Of a stretch of 34,351 bases of DNA, positions 1-6,465 are shown piece after piece. Source of the DNA: Candidatus Peribacteraceae bacterium (lineage in GTDB: Bacteria > Patescibacteriota > Gracilibacteria > Peribacterales > Peribacteraceae); the NCBI GenBank assembly GCA_028712095.1, contig JAQTQU010000010.1, forward strand, positions 1-34,351. The letters run 5' to 3'. The position numbers were made by a program, and so were the translations under genes. Below the pieces are notes generated by a model. The model ran no database searches, had not been told where the DNA came from, and worked only from the letters and a program-made list of their open reading frames with translations. Position 1 is the first letter of the stretch; the number at the start of each line of letters is the position of its first letter.

Positions 1-32
<32 letters not shown>

Positions 33-240
33 GCAGTTCCATTCTGGCTGGTCGTCCTCTCAGACCAGCTACCCGTCATCGACTTGGTAGGCCGTTACCC
101 CACCAACTATCTGATAGGCCGCAGGCCCCTCCCGAACCGAAAAATCTTTCCCCTTGCGGGGGTATCCGGTATTAGTCCCGCTTTCGCGGGGGTATCCCTG
201 AGTTCGGGGCAGGTACCAACGTGTTACGCAGCCGTTTGCC

Positions 241-554
241 GTGTCCCGCCCATTCTATTGCCATGTTCCAAGACTGTTCTTCAGTCTTTGCTTGAGACGT
301 CCTAATCCACTTCCGTAAGCCTTCAATTTTCTTTCACGCGACACTGCGTCGTGTTCATCTTTAAAGGCTTCGTAGTAGATGAGCTCCCAAGGTCCCTTAT
401 CATGTGTAGACGTTGTTTTGCCATCATTGTGTTCCGCGAGTCTTCGCTCGAGATTATCCGTACGACCGATGTAGATCCATCGGCTTTTCGTGCTTTGGAG
501 GAAGTACACGTAGTGCATAAGGGGGATATGGTAGCAGCAGAATGGGCGGGGCAC
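241..554 (-). other. Expanded helix 6 (V1) arm of 16S rRNA: 16-bp stem around a ~280-nt apical insertion
   Basis: On the rRNA strand, GUGCCCCGCCCAUUCU (554-539) can pair with AGAAUGGGCGGGACAC (256-241), with 15 of 16 positions complementary and one C/A mismatch. The 282 nt between the arms (257-538) are almost entirely the GIY-YIG ORF, whose TAG stop overlaps the base of the stem. The insertion is at the tip of a variable hairpin, so mature 16S could tolerate it or have it trimmed. It is too short to hold both this ORF and a group I ribozyme. It resembles an rRNA intervening sequence in topology, but its coding content differs. Confidence 0.85.
255..518 (-). CDS. GIY-YIG nuclease-domain protein encoded inside the 16S rRNA
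   Basis: This is an 87-residue single-domain GIY-YIG protein of the UvrC/YhbQ superfamily. It starts MHYVYFLQS (the YVY half of the motif), continues with WIYIGRTDNLERRLAEHN (the YIG half and the catalytic Arg) and has a later Glu in the SRERKLK stretch, all expected of the fold. It is read in the same sense as the 16S, within the V1 arm. The ATG at 518 is chosen because an upstream extension to 578 would translate conserved 16S sequence. No Shine-Dalgarno sequence is visible. Small stand-alone GIY-YIG proteins are common in bacteria, and homing nucleases in rRNA genes are known in CPR genomes. Whether this one is expressed, and whether it cuts DNA at the empty 16S site, is inference. Confidence 0.85.
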   Translation of the reverse strand: MHYVYFLQSTKSRWIYIGRTDNLERRLAEHNDGKTTSTHDKGPWELIYYEAFKDEHDAVSRERKLKAYGSGLGRLKQRLKNSLGTWQ

Positions 555-633
555 TCGACTTGCATGTGTTAGGCGCACCGCTAGCGTTCACTCTGAGCCA
601 GGATCAAACTCTTCAAAAAGAAGACTTATTGAC

Positions 634-659
634 CTGGTTGTTCAAAGAAAAACAACTAG
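634..659 (-). other. Hairpin just upstream of 16S 5' end
   Basis: On the rRNA strand, CTAGTTGTT pairs with AACAACCAG around an 8-nt loop (one A/C mismatch), ending about 15 nt before the predicted mature 5' end. This is the usual place for leader structure involved in 16S processing. No processing enzyme site can be assigned from sequence. Confidence 0.4.
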
Positions 660-753
660 TTATTTACATTGTCATCCATGCATCGTCCCCGGGGACGGGG
701 AGATGATGGTTACTACTTCTCTACTCTGCGATGGTGTGAATGAGCTGCGCTCA

Positions 754-800
754 TTCACCCTGAGCGAGTCCCGCAGGTGCGGGACGAGTCGAAGGGTGAA
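754..800. repeat. REP-like palindrome, copy 1, overlapping a competing hairpin at 736-758
   Basis: TTCACCCT (754-761) pairs with AGGGTGAA (793-800), and a nested GTCCCGC/GCGGGAC stem (768-774/779-785) splits a loop of the form GAGCGA...GAGTCGA. The same GAGCGA-GTCGA loop appears in the palindrome at 4473-4520 with an unrelated stem, which points to a repeat family. The adjacent perfect hairpin GTGAATGAGC-TGC-GCTCATTCAC (736-758) shares TTCAC at 754-758, so the two structures exclude each other in the transcript. Confidence 0.6.
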
Positions 801-933
801 GGACCTTACCTTTCCCACTTACGGCTCCACGATGGAAACGGCCGCGCTCCCGCGGCCGCGGGACGCGAGCCAACAAGGGAGCAGAAGGAAAGGTCTCTCC
901 CGTCCTGTTATTGGCAGGACAGGAAGCAGGGGC

Positions 934-961
934 ATTGTAAGCTCCCAACGAAAGGCGTCAA
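934..961 (-). promoter_or_regulatory. Probable 16S rRNA operon promoter (P2)
   Basis: On the minus strand, TTGACG (961-956) is followed after 16 nt by TACAAT (939-934), a good sigma70 match, with initiation expected near 927. Transcription would run about 310 nt of leader into the 16S. It lies just after the terminator-like hairpin of the preceding small gene, which supports it as the rRNA promoter. Confidence 0.6.
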
Positions 962-973
962 GGAATTTTGGCG

Positions 974-993
974 GAGAAGAGGCCGCTCTTCTC
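974..993. terminator. Terminator-like hairpin after the 994-1314 gene
   Basis: GAGAAGAG (974-981) pairs perfectly with CTCTTCTC (986-993) around a 4-nt loop, directly after the TGA of the minus-strand gene. There is no run of T on the exit side, so intrinsic termination is uncertain. Confidence 0.35.
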
Positions 994-1314
994 TCAGGCT
1001 TCGGTTTGAGCAGTCCGTGCAGCCGCAAGCGCCGCCTGGAATCGTTCATGCGCTATCTGAGTCTGGTCAATGAGTGTGAGCCCAATCTGCGCTTCGCAGA
1101 GCGCGCGATCCGAGGGCTGCATTGCCGCGACCGCCTGCGCACAGGCTTCGGGATCCTGCGCAAGAAGGTTGGTGATTCCACCCCGTTCCGTCATGGCTTC
1201 CATTGCGCGGGTTTGGATGTATGCCTGGTGCGTGATGGGTGTTGCCGCCACGTCGCAATCAATGTGTGCAGCCCTGTTGCAGGCAGCAAGTAATGTTTCT
1301 TGAAGAGCGTTCAA
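994..1314 (-). CDS. Hypothetical protein, about 106 aa
   Basis: I do not recognise a family. Codon use from about 1310 downward (GCG, CTC, CAG, GAA) matches the other genes, and the product is Ala-rich, mostly helical, with four cysteines and no membrane segment or signal peptide. The frame is open up to an ATG at 1389, but that N-terminal stretch contains AT-rich codons (AGA, TTA, ATA, ATA) and a consensus promoter at 1337-1364. I therefore prefer the in-frame TTG at 1314. An ATG at 1350 or 1389 is the alternative, in which case the promoter match would be internal. It lies between the methyltransferase gene and the rRNA promoter on the same strand. Function unknown. Confidence 0.5.
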   Translation of the reverse strand: MNALQETLLAACNRAAHIDCDVAATPITHQAYIQTRAMEAMTERGGITNLLAQDPEACAQAVAAMQPSDRALCEAQIGLTLIDQTQIAHERFQAALAAARTAQTEA

Positions 1315-1336
1315 GCAGGAGGGGGGAAACAGTTTT

Positions 1337-1364
1337 ATTATAGCATACATGGTTTGTATGTCAA
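1337..1364 (-). promoter_or_regulatory. Consensus sigma70 promoter (P1)
   Basis: On the minus strand, TTGACA (1364-1359) and TATAAT (1342-1337) are both perfect, separated by 16 nt, and TGC before the -10 makes it an extended -10 element. Start near 1330. It faces the small hypothetical gene and, beyond a hairpin and P2, the 16S gene. Confidence 0.7.
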
Positions 1365-1373
1365 AAAACTTTC

Positions 1374-2465
1374 CTAAGTTTCTATCCATGTCCGCTTGAG
1401 TGGATCCGGCGGATGCCCTTTGCCCGGGATACCCTTATACGCGGGTTGATGAAAGATTTGGGCAAAGGGTGGTGGGTCGAAGTTCCCGGGGACGAGGGGG
1501 GCTAAGACGAAGAACGCGTTCACGCCGCAGGGGTCGGTGGCGACGAGGGTGTATCCCTTCTCCCGTCCCAATTTCTCGAGCGCCTTCAGGCTCGCTCCCT
1601 GATAGTCCGAACCATCCCATCGGAATGCGGGGTCGTAGGGGATCGTCACGCTTAAGTTCGGTCCCTTGTTCGCGTTGTATTCCATGATCACCACGCGGGG
1701 ATGGAAATTTTGGATCGCCTTCCACACCCAGTAGTCGTTACCGTCGATGTCGATCGAGAGGAGATCGAACTCCGGTGGCACACTGTACTTCTCGAAGAGC
1801 GTCTCAATGTTTTCTGCGGTGATGAATTCTTGATGGACCCCGAGGGAATGATTATTTCCACCTTTGTCCGGCGACAAAGGTGGAGCCAAAGCGCCGGCGC
1901 GCCAATCCCCACTCCGCCCGGCCCCGTGCCTCCTCGCCGACTCCTCCAAGGCTTCGGAGTCGCCTCGTCGGCGCGCGCTGCTCTCATGCAGCGCGGGGCC
2001 TTCCTCTTCACCCCCCGTGGCGCGCCACCCTCCCTGTTGGCTGTTGGCTGTTTGTTCATGTATGTGTTTGTTGTTTTGTTTGTGGATGGTCGTCGGCCAC
2101 TCTCCGCCATCCATCAGGAGGCCGGTCCATCCTCGATGTTTCAAAAGATAACGGCAGTTACACTGCAGCCCATCTTCCACGCCGAACTCCACGCACACAC
2201 GGTTGGTCGTGCCGATCTTTGCGAAGACCGCCGCGATGATCCCGTCCTCCCCATTTTGCGAATACTCCCGGCGTTCGATGAAGGGAATGCGCCGGGCGAA
2301 GACGGAGAGATCGCAGATGGGCTTTTTCATCCAGCAGAGCCACGGGAGCACGACGTGTGCCCGGAACCATCCACGGAACCAATCCAAGGACTTCTTGCTA
2401 CGTTTGCGGATGCGGGTGAGGAGGGGCACGGGAGCAGTATGCAGTATGCGTACAGTACGCTGCAT
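1374..2465 (-). CDS. FkbM-like SAM methyltransferase-fold protein carrying an in-frame repeat insertion
   Basis: 363 aa. The N-terminal core reads YSQNGEDGIIAAVF, then FVEFG-type VCVEFGVEDG (SAM-binding motif I region), CNCRYLL and GWTGLLMDGG. The C-terminal core resumes with HQEFITAENIETLF, FDLLSIDIDGNDYWVW and VVIMEYNANKG. This pattern resembles FkbM-type methyltransferases seen in glycan clusters; the exact subfamily is not recognised. Between MDGG and the HQEF block lie about 85 low-complexity, Arg/Ser/Gly-rich residues encoded by palindromic repeat DNA (1855-2105), which the family does not need. The ATG at 2465 sits inside a repeat, so translation may begin further in; the next Met is residue 46. 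The reading frame is intact, but whether the protein folds is uncertain. Confidence 0.65.
   Translation of the reverse strand: MQRTVRILHTAPVPLLTRIRKRSKKSLDWFRGWFRAHVVLPWLCWMKKPICDLSVFARRIPFIERREYSQNGEDGIIAAVFAKIGTTNRVCVEFGVEDGLQCNCRYLLKHRGWTGLLMDGGEWPTTIHKQNNKHIHEQTANSQQGGWRATGGEEEGPALHESSARRRGDSEALEESARRHGAGRSGDWRAGALAPPLSPDKGGNNHSLGVHQEFITAENIETLFEKYSVPPEFDLLSIDIDGNDYWVWKAIQNFHPRVVIMEYNANKGPNLSVTIPYDPAFRWDGSDYQGASLKALEKLGREKGYTLVATDPCGVNAFFVLAPLVPGNFDPPPFAQIFHQPAYKGIPGKGHPPDPLKRTWIET
1855..2105. repeat. ~250-bp block of palindromic repeats inserted in frame in the methyltransferase gene
   Basis: The block begins with a 12-bp perfect hairpin (1857-1868/1873-1884, loop CGGC). It then has CGCCGAC/GTCGGCG (1935-1941/1967-1973) enclosing GACTCC/GGAGTC, and an 8-bp hairpin CGCGCTGC/GCAGCGCG (1974-1995). 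After these come GGCGCGCC sites, tandem CTGTTGG units and a T/G-rich tract. It encodes no conserved residues of the methyltransferase yet preserves its frame. A 15-nt segment, GTTTGTGGATGGTCG (2078-2092), recurs at 32382-32396 in another hairpin-bearing intergenic region. Confidence 0.65.
2436..2449 (-). repeat. Left copy of GCATACTGCATACT inverted repeat
   Basis: On the minus strand this reads GCATACTGCATACT and matches 3327-3340 on the plus strand exactly, so the two copies are inverted around the 2543-3139 gene. It lies within a wider imperfect palindrome (about 2438-2467) that contains the start codon assigned to the methyltransferase gene. Confidence 0.55.
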
Positions 2466-2491
2466 ACCGATTTGCTGTTGGTGTCTTCATA

Positions 2492-2519
2492 TTGACATGC
2501 CCGATGGTAAGGATAGATT
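2492..2519 (+). promoter_or_regulatory. Promoter for the 2543-3139 gene
   Basis: TTGACA (2492-2497), a 16-nt gap and TAGATT (2514-2519) place initiation near 2526, giving a leader of about 17 nt before the ATG at 2543. Confidence 0.5.
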
Positions 2520-2542
2520 AACCACCCATTTCTCCAGCATTT

Positions 2543-3139
2543 ATGCTGATCCCGCGAGAAAAACTGCGCATTCCTGTTTATGGGAATGCAACAGATCAGA
2601 AGACTCCCAAACTTGTGCTTGGCAATGATCTCTGTCCACTCTTCTTAGAAGAATTTGGCGCAAAAATGAGAAGATTGCTTCTGGATATAGAGGATCAACC
2701 ACCCGATACGACGTATGCGGATACATTCGATGACACAACAGGTAAGGCCACCGGAGTCCTACAGACTAAAGATGATCTTCTGAGTGTTTTTCCCTATCAG
2801 GCCTGTCAGGCCGAATGGCTCGTGGAAGCAAGGAGCGACGACAACGCTGATATGTTCATTACATCATCTGCCATGAGACCAAAGACCAGATATCAGTATG
2901 CGCCATGGTTGGTTGCCAGAGTTCTGAGGGGTCTTGGAGAAGATAGAACTCCGGTTCTTCAGCATGCGATTGCCAATACTGTTGCCAAGCTCATGAATCT
3001 AATGATGAGAGGGGCGGCAAGCCTCGAAGCTACAGGAGCGGATACCCAAATACTCCTTCGGATTTATGATGGAATCCGAAGTGGCGGGGTTGACGCCGTT
3101 CATGCGGGTTCAGAGAAGATTCCTCTGCGAGACCGGTGA
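2543..3139 (+). CDS. Orphan hypothetical protein, 198 aa
   Basis: No family is recognised. The product is a soluble, probably mainly helical protein without signal peptide or transmembrane segment; its C-terminal half is rich in Leu/Ala/Met. Codon use differs from the neighbours, with AGA, ATA, CTT, CCA and TTG far more common, and local GC is lower. It faces away from the methyltransferase gene on its left, has its own promoter, and is bounded by inverted GCATACTGCATACT copies, with several palindromes on its right. These features suggest acquired DNA, but no transposase or recombinase motif is visible in the protein. The ATG at 2543 has no Shine-Dalgarno sequence. Confidence 0.6.
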   Translation: MLIPREKLRIPVYGNATDQKTPKLVLGNDLCPLFLEEFGAKMRRLLLDIEDQPPDTTYADTFDDTTGKATGVLQTKDDLLSVFPYQACQAEWLVEARSDDNADMFITSSAMRPKTRYQYAPWLVARVLRGLGEDRTPVLQHAIANTVAKLMNLMMRGAASLEATGADTQILLRIYDGIRSGGVDAVHAGSEKIPLRDR

Positions 3140-3268
3140 AGCTCTCCGGGTTCACCTTGCTCCGTCATAGCGGCTACGCGAAGGCGAGTGCCTGAAGCAT
3201 CCATTAGATATGCCTTCGACGAACCTTTGCGCCTGCCTGCCGGTAGGCGGGGAACTCGGCGTAGCAGG

Positions 3269-3300
3269 AGTTAGCTGCGGAATTAATTCCGCAGCTAACT
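3269..3300. repeat. Perfect 32-bp palindrome
   Basis: The sequence AGTTAGCTGCGGAATT is followed at once by its exact reverse complement, with no loop. A third partial copy, GCAGCTAACT, follows 3 nt later. A loopless palindrome of this length is rare; it could be a dimeric operator, a recombination remnant or part of a repeat element. Confidence 0.8.
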
Positions 3301-3326
3301 GACGCAGCTAACTCGTATTTTCTCCT

Positions 3327-3340
3327 GCATACTGCATACT
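3327..3340 (+). repeat. Right copy of GCATACTGCATACT inverted repeat
   Basis: This is an exact inverted match to 2436-2449. It ends 10 nt before the ATG of the glycosyltransferase gene. Confidence 0.55.
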
Positions 3341-3350
3341 ACATACCATC

Positions 3351-4511
3351 ATGCGCGTCTGCGTCCTCACGACCGTGCTCGATGTCTTCAAAGGAGGGAA
3401 TCATCTCCCGCTCTTTGCGGCGCTGCCAGATGTTCAGTTCACCGTGGTCACCGGCAGAATCCTCCCCGAAGGAGCAGCGCTCCCCGCGAATGTGCGGGTC
3501 ATCGATCTCAAGTTGAAGCTTGGCTCGTACTACTTCGGCTTTGCCGACTGGCGGTTCGCGCGTGCGGTGCTCAGGACCTATCCGGTCAGTCATCCCTTCT
3601 GGAAGGAATTTGACATCCTCCATTTGAATCAGGTTCTCGGTTCACAGTTTGCCGTTCTTCGGAAGGCGGGAGTTCCCGTGCTCTACGCCATCCACCATCC
3701 GGTCACGGCAGATCGTGAAGTTGCGATCGCGGAGACATCCTCCTGCGAACGGATACTGTGGAGGCTCAAATATTTCTTCCTCGTGCACCGGCAGCGCCGG
3801 CTCTGCCACTCACTGCCACATGTCATGACGGTGTCACATACGGTTCGTGATCGGCTGGTGCGCGAGTGCGGCATTCCGTCCGAAAAAATCTCCGTTGTGC
3901 CGAACGGGGTGGATGGAGAGCGGTTTGGATTCGCCGGCGATCAAACGCCGGATTTCGATGTGGTCGCTGTCGGGTCTTTCCTGCATCCTCGTAAAGGGTT
4001 TCGTTATCTGCTCGAAACATACTCGGCACTGGCCAAAGAGGGCATTCGCATTGCCGATGTCGGGAAACGCTCCCATGAGCAGCGGGCGATGCTCCGGGGC
4101 ATCCCCGGCCTGACCGCATTCGAAACTGTTTCGGATGTAAAGATCGTTTCGATCATTCAGCGCTCTGCAACTCTCCTCTCCACGTCCCTCTACGAGGGGT
4201 TCGGCCTCTCGCTCATCGAGGCGCTCGCCTGCGGCCGTCCGGCATTTGCCTTCGATGCCGGTGCGGTGAAAGAAGTCCTTTCACCCATTGATCCTTCACT
4301 GGTGGTTCCTCTCCGCGATAGTGCGGCACTCGTACGGCGTGTACGGGAGTTTCTCGCGTTCGCTCCCGAGGAACGTCTGAAGCGAGGCAACCGGTATAGG
4401 GAAGAAGTGTTGCAGCGCTATTCCCTCCGGGCGTCGGCCGATGCGCTGCGGGCGGTATATGAACGGCTCTGCAGCCGGGGTTCACCTGTGGTGAGCGAAG
4501 TCGAACCATGA
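3351..4511 (+). CDS. Glycosyltransferase family 4 (GT-B fold)
   Basis: 386 aa, the normal length for GT4. The N-terminal acceptor domain begins MRVCVLTTVLDVFKGG. The C-terminal donor domain carries VVPNGVD (residues 182-188), the VGSFLHPRKGF block, and EGFGLSLIEALACGRP (282-297), whose first Glu and downstream EAL/GRP residues are typical of retaining nucleotide-sugar transferases. Substrate cannot be told. The protein is cytosolic or peripheral, with no membrane helix. The last eight residues, PVVSEVEP, and the TGA stop are supplied by a repeat hairpin (4473-4520) and are not part of the fold. The next gene, an ABC exporter, starts 70 bp downstream, so joint work in making and exporting a glycan is likely. 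Confidence 0.88.
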   Translation: MRVCVLTTVLDVFKGGNHLPLFAALPDVQFTVVTGRILPEGAALPANVRVIDLKLKLGSYYFGFADWRFARAVLRTYPVSHPFWKEFDILHLNQVLGSQFAVLRKAGVPVLYAIHHPVTADREVAIAETSSCERILWRLKYFFLVHRQRRLCHSLPHVMTVSHTVRDRLVRECGIPSEKISVVPNGVDGERFGFAGDQTPDFDVVAVGSFLHPRKGFRYLLETYSALAKEGIRIADVGKRSHEQRAMLRGIPGLTAFETVSDVKIVSIIQRSATLLSTSLYEGFGLSLIEALACGRPAFAFDAGAVKEVLSPIDPSLVVPLRDSAALVRRVREFLAFAPEERLKRGNRYREEVLQRYSLRASADALRAVYERLCSRGSPVVSEVEP

Positions 4512-4520
4512 ACCCCGGCT
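4473..4520. repeat. REP-like palindrome, copy 2, ending the GT4 gene (possible terminator)
   Basis: AGCCGGGGTTCA (4473-4484) pairs perfectly with TGAACCCCGGCT (4509-4520). An inner TGGT/ACCA stem encloses the loop GAGCGAAGTCGA (4493-4504), the same loop type as copy 1 (754-800). The stop codon of the GT4 gene is in the 3' arm, and GGGGTTTT follows, so weak termination is possible. Confidence 0.65.
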
Positions 4521-4580
4521 ACGGGGTTTTCTCCCATACGTTTCTTGTGATCCTGCCGCCCTTCCGGTAGCTTTAAAGGG

Positions 4581-6395
4581 ATGCCAAAGAGCGAACGCAC
4601 GAATATGGGGAAGACTTTCTCTCTGCTCAGGAAGATTCACATCCATCCGGCGTACCTGCTGATTCCGCTCTTCTTTACTATTCTCGCTGCCGCGTTTGAG
4701 GGAGTTGGGATGGGATTACTGGTCCCGATGCTCAACGGGTTTCTAAACAAGAGCTTCTCGTTCGCGGCAACCACTCCCGTGCTCGGCAAAGCCGTCCGTC
4801 TGCTGCCGCAGTCTTTCCTCACCAATGACCGTTTACTTTTCGTCGTCTTCCTTGGTGGTTTCATCGCCGTGTACGTCACGAAGAATATTCTGCGGTTCCT
4901 TGCCAATGCCACGATGGGGTACTTTTCGGAACGCAGTCTGCACCATCTGCGCAAGGCGCTGTTCGCGAAGTACTTGAGCTTCGGCAAACTCTTCTTCGAT
5001 ACCACAAACGTGGGGCACCACTCCACACTGCTCCTGAATTTTTCGCAGAACGCGCTCTACCCGCTGTCGGCACTGGATGGTTTTGTGGGGTCGCTCCTTT
5101 CGCTTGTGGTGTACATGGTGGTGCTCGTCGGTATTTCGTGGAAGCTTACGCTGGTCGCCTTTCCTCTCTTTTTCATTCTTCATCTGGCGATCAAGTTCAC
5201 GATCACCCGCATCAAACGATTATCCCGTTCCATTGCGGAACAGGGGAGCGCACTGGGCAAAAAGTCCATCGAGATCCTCTCGACGATTCCCCTCGTGAAG
5301 TCCTACCAGACGGAAGCGCGTGAGCGGGATCACTACACGCGTATCAGCGACCAGAAGGCCGTGTACGATTTTCGCGTCCGGCTGCTGCTTGGCATGATTC
5401 TGCCGGTACAGGAGATCGTCACGCTCCTCGTGGTTTCCATCATCATGTTCGGCTCGCTGTACCTCTTTGGGCGCGAACAGATCGCCTCCGCTCCGGCGCT
5501 GCTGGTGTATTTCTACATCATCATGAATGCGTCGAGTAAGTTTGGAACAGTCTCGGGGTTTCGCGGGGTGATCGCGAATGCCAGCGGTCCACTGGATGCC
5601 GTGCTCGAAATCTTCGACGAGAAGGGAAAGTACTTCGTGCGGGGTGGTGACCGGGTCTTTTCCGGTCTTCAGCGCACCATTGAGTTTAAGGATCTGACCT
5701 TCAGTTACTTGCCGGATCGCGAGGTACTGCACAACGTTTCCTTTACAGTGGAAAAAGGGCGCATGACGGCTGTCGTCGGTCCCACGGGCGGTGGCAAGTC
5801 GACGCTCATCAGTCTGCTGATGCGGTACTACGACTGCCCTCCATCCTCGCTCTTCGTCGACGGAACGGATATCCGGGAATTCACCCTCGCTTCGTACCTG
5901 CACAGGGTTGCGCTCGTGAGTCAGGAAACACTCTTGCTCCATGACTCACTGCGGCACAACATCACCTACGGCCTCACCGATGTTCCAGAAGAGCGCCTTA
6001 CGGAGGTGATCAGGCGCGCGCGTCTGGAGGATTTCATCGGCAAGCTCCCCTTGGGGATTGAAACGCTGATCGGGGATCGGGGCGTGCGGCTGTCGGGCGG
6101 CGAGAAGCAGCGCGTGTCGATTGCCCGGGCGCTCCTCAAAGATGCCGAGATCCTCATCCTCGATGAGGCGACGAGTTCACTGGATAGCAGGACCGAATCA
6201 CTCATTCAGGAGGCGATCGACGACGCCGTGACCGGGCGTACCAGCATCGTCATCGCGCACAGGCTCTCTACCATCAAACATGCCGACAAGATCGTGGTGA
6301 TTGAAGAGGGGCGCGTTGTCGAAGAGGGCACGCTTGAGAACCTGCTACAGCAGAAAGGAGCGTTCTACGCACTGTGGGAGCAGCAGAGGTTTTAG
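4581..6395 (+). CDS. ABC transporter, fused membrane and ATPase domains (type I exporter, MsbA-like)
   Basis: 604 aa, a half-transporter expected to work as a homodimer in the cytoplasmic membrane. The membrane domain (about residues 20-330) has hydrophobic segments near 25-50, 85-105, 165-205 and 270-315. The ATPase domain follows: Walker A GPTGGGKST (400-408), Q-loop VSQE (Gln448), signature LSGGEKQR (504-511), Walker B ILILDEATSSLD (524-535) and switch His560 in IAHRLSTI. All catalytic positions are present. Family members export lipids, lipid-linked sugars, peptides or drugs; glycosyltransferase neighbours on both sides favour a glycan or glycolipid. The ATG at 4581 is used, with Met9 (4605) as an alternative; neither has a good ribosome-binding site. 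Confidence 0.93.
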   Translation: MPKSERTNMGKTFSLLRKIHIHPAYLLIPLFFTILAAAFEGVGMGLLVPMLNGFLNKSFSFAATTPVLGKAVRLLPQSFLTNDRLLFVVFLGGFIAVYVTKNILRFLANATMGYFSERSLHHLRKALFAKYLSFGKLFFDTTNVGHHSTLLLNFSQNALYPLSALDGFVGSLLSLVVYMVVLVGISWKLTLVAFPLFFILHLAIKFTITRIKRLSRSIAEQGSALGKKSIEILSTIPLVKSYQTEARERDHYTRISDQKAVYDFRVRLLLGMILPVQEIVTLLVVSIIMFGSLYLFGREQIASAPALLVYFYIIMNASSKFGTVSGFRGVIANASGPLDAVLEIFDEKGKYFVRGGDRVFSGLQRTIEFKDLTFSYLPDREVLHNVSFTVEKGRMTAVVGPTGGGKSTLISLLMRYYDCPPSSLFVDGTDIREFTLASYLHRVALVSQETLLLHDSLRHNITYGLTDVPEERLTEVIRRARLEDFIGKLPLGIETLIGDRGVRLSGGEKQRVSIARALLKDAEILILDEATSSLDSRTESLIQEAIDDAVTGRTSIVIAHRLSTIKHADKIVVIEEGRVVEEGTLENLLQQKGAFYALWEQQRF

Positions 6396-6410
6396 AGTCG
6401 TTGCAGGGGC

Positions 6411-6439
6411 TTCCTTTGGCGCGTTCTATTTGGTATAAT
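6411..6439 (+). promoter_or_regulatory. Extended -10 promoter of the 6573-7478 gene
   Basis: TATAAT (6434-6439) is preceded by TGG, giving an extended -10 element, with only a weak TTCCTT at -35 (6411-6416, 17-nt gap). Start near 6446, leaving a leader of about 125 nt, longer than usual in this window. Confidence 0.6.
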
Positions 6440-6465
6440 GAACTAAATTGACAAATAACACAAAA

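Larger units (their letters stand above)
620..993 (-). other. Gene-free rRNA leader/promoter region with many hairpins
   Basis: No credible gene is seen here. Reading toward the 16S it holds, in order: a terminator-like hairpin (974-993), a sigma70-like promoter (934-961), a hairpin (902-920), a perfect GGCCGCG/CGCGGCC stem (840-857) lying between GGAAAGGTC and GACC..CTTTCC segments that could form a processing stem (about 801-896), a repeat hairpin (754-800) that competes with a 10-bp hairpin (736-758), a 14-bp palindrome CGTCCCCGGGGACG (684-697), and a short hairpin just before the rRNA (634-659). The overlapping ORFs on both strands lack family resemblance and are left out. Confidence 0.6.
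3140..3350. other. Intergenic region with palindromes
   Basis: No gene is seen. It contains GGTGAA/TTCACC straddling the stop of the preceding gene, a CGCCTGCC/GGTAGGCG hairpin (3230-3249), a perfect 32-bp palindrome (3269-3300), a direct repeat GCAGCTAACT (3291-3300 and 3304-3313) and the right GCATACTGCATACT copy. Confidence 0.6.

Noticed and set aside
257-538. Group I or II self-splicing intron in 16S
   Set aside because: The insertion is about 282 nt and nearly all ORF, sits at the tip of a variable stem, and leaves no room for a catalytic core.
519-578. N-terminal extension of the GIY-YIG ORF
   Set aside because: These codons translate conserved 16S sequence and the V1 stem; the family-like protein starts at 518.
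703-1293. Plus-strand 196-aa ORF
   Set aside because: It overlaps the rRNA leader hairpins and a minus-strand gene with better codon use, and it shows no family pattern.
1701-2495. Plus-strand 264-aa ORF antisense to the methyltransferase gene
   Set aside because: The conserved SAM-fold motifs lie on the minus strand; this frame is open because of GC bias and the repeat block.
5220-5942. Minus-strand ORF inside the ABC transporter gene
   Set aside because: It is antisense to the well-conserved ATPase domain and has no motifs of its own.
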